This document shows, piece by piece, positions 14,909 to 14,962 of a DNA stretch of 14,962 bases. Origin of the DNA: a bacterium (GTDB taxonomy: Bacteria > Bacteroidota > Bacteroidia > Bacteroidales > Bacteroidaceae); contig SFXD01000056.1 of assembly GCA_004559785.1 (NCBI GenBank), forward strand, positions 1 to 14,962. Direction: 5' to 3'. The position numbers and the translations under genes are program-made. Position 1 is the stretch's first letter. Every line of letters begins with the position of its first letter. The notes beneath the pieces are model-generated. The model saw only the letters and a program-made list of their open reading frames with translations, was not told the origin of the DNA and made no database searches.

Positions 14909-14962
14909 AAGGTGCAGGAAAATATCTTACTGAAAATAGTAATATATATTCGTTTCCAGAAA

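Overview
The window looks like chromosomal DNA of a Bacteroidota bacterium, most likely Bacteroidales and Prevotella-like. Three things suggest this. Start codons lack recognisable Shine-Dalgarno sequences. Several genes have the Bacteroidota promoter pattern (TTTG, about 19-20 bp, TAnnTTTG). The gene content (GH32 with an extra N-terminal domain, GH92, GH130, short RsmI-like methylase, MIP18-family protein, Bacteroidota-type LpxH) also fits. The genus is inference. All main genes appear intact; the only candidate broken gene is at the left edge.

Layout. (1) 1-556 is AT-rich and has no convincing intact gene; a minus-strand open frame (14-262) without an upstream ATG may be a decayed gene. 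(2) 557-7026 holds four exported-protein genes on the + strand, 53-80 nt apart and probably one transcript: a calcineurin-like phosphoesterase with a Tat-like leader, a GH32 fructan hydrolase, a GH92 alpha-mannosidase and an endonuclease/exonuclease/phosphatase-fold enzyme. No SusC/SusD pair is visible, so this is a carbohydrate-processing cluster and not a complete classical PUL. (3) 7027-7636 holds a 69-aa cysteine-rich lipoprotein on the minus strand, with its own promoter and terminator, and a potentially structured RNA segment 3' of the phosphatase gene. (4) 7637-10071 holds mtaB (tRNA ms2t6A synthesis) followed by a family 2 glycosyltransferase. (5) 10011-11147 holds a GH130 mannoside phosphorylase/mannosidase on the minus strand; its 3' end overlaps the glycosyltransferase gene by 61 bp. 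(6) 11267-14868 is a tight + strand operon: RsmI-like methylase, membrane-anchored glycosyltransferase, RadC, MIP18/SufT-like protein and LpxH, with two ATGA overlaps.

How the genes may work together. GH92, the phosphatase-fold protein and GH130 resemble the exo-acting set used on yeast or Candida-type mannans and phosphomannans. The housekeeping operons serve tRNA and rRNA modification, Fe-S maturation and lipid A synthesis. The two glycosyltransferases fit cell-surface polysaccharide assembly.

The most notable observations are two promoters of near-identical geometry whose -7 box ends only 4 nt before the ATG (mtaB and the RsmI-like gene), the internally repetitive Cys-rich lipoprotein, the convergent gene overlap with a perfect 12-bp hairpin inside the opposing gene, and the possible phosphomannan-processing set. 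I see no mobile element, CRISPR array, tRNA or rRNA, and nothing that amounts to a clearly new defence or mobile system.
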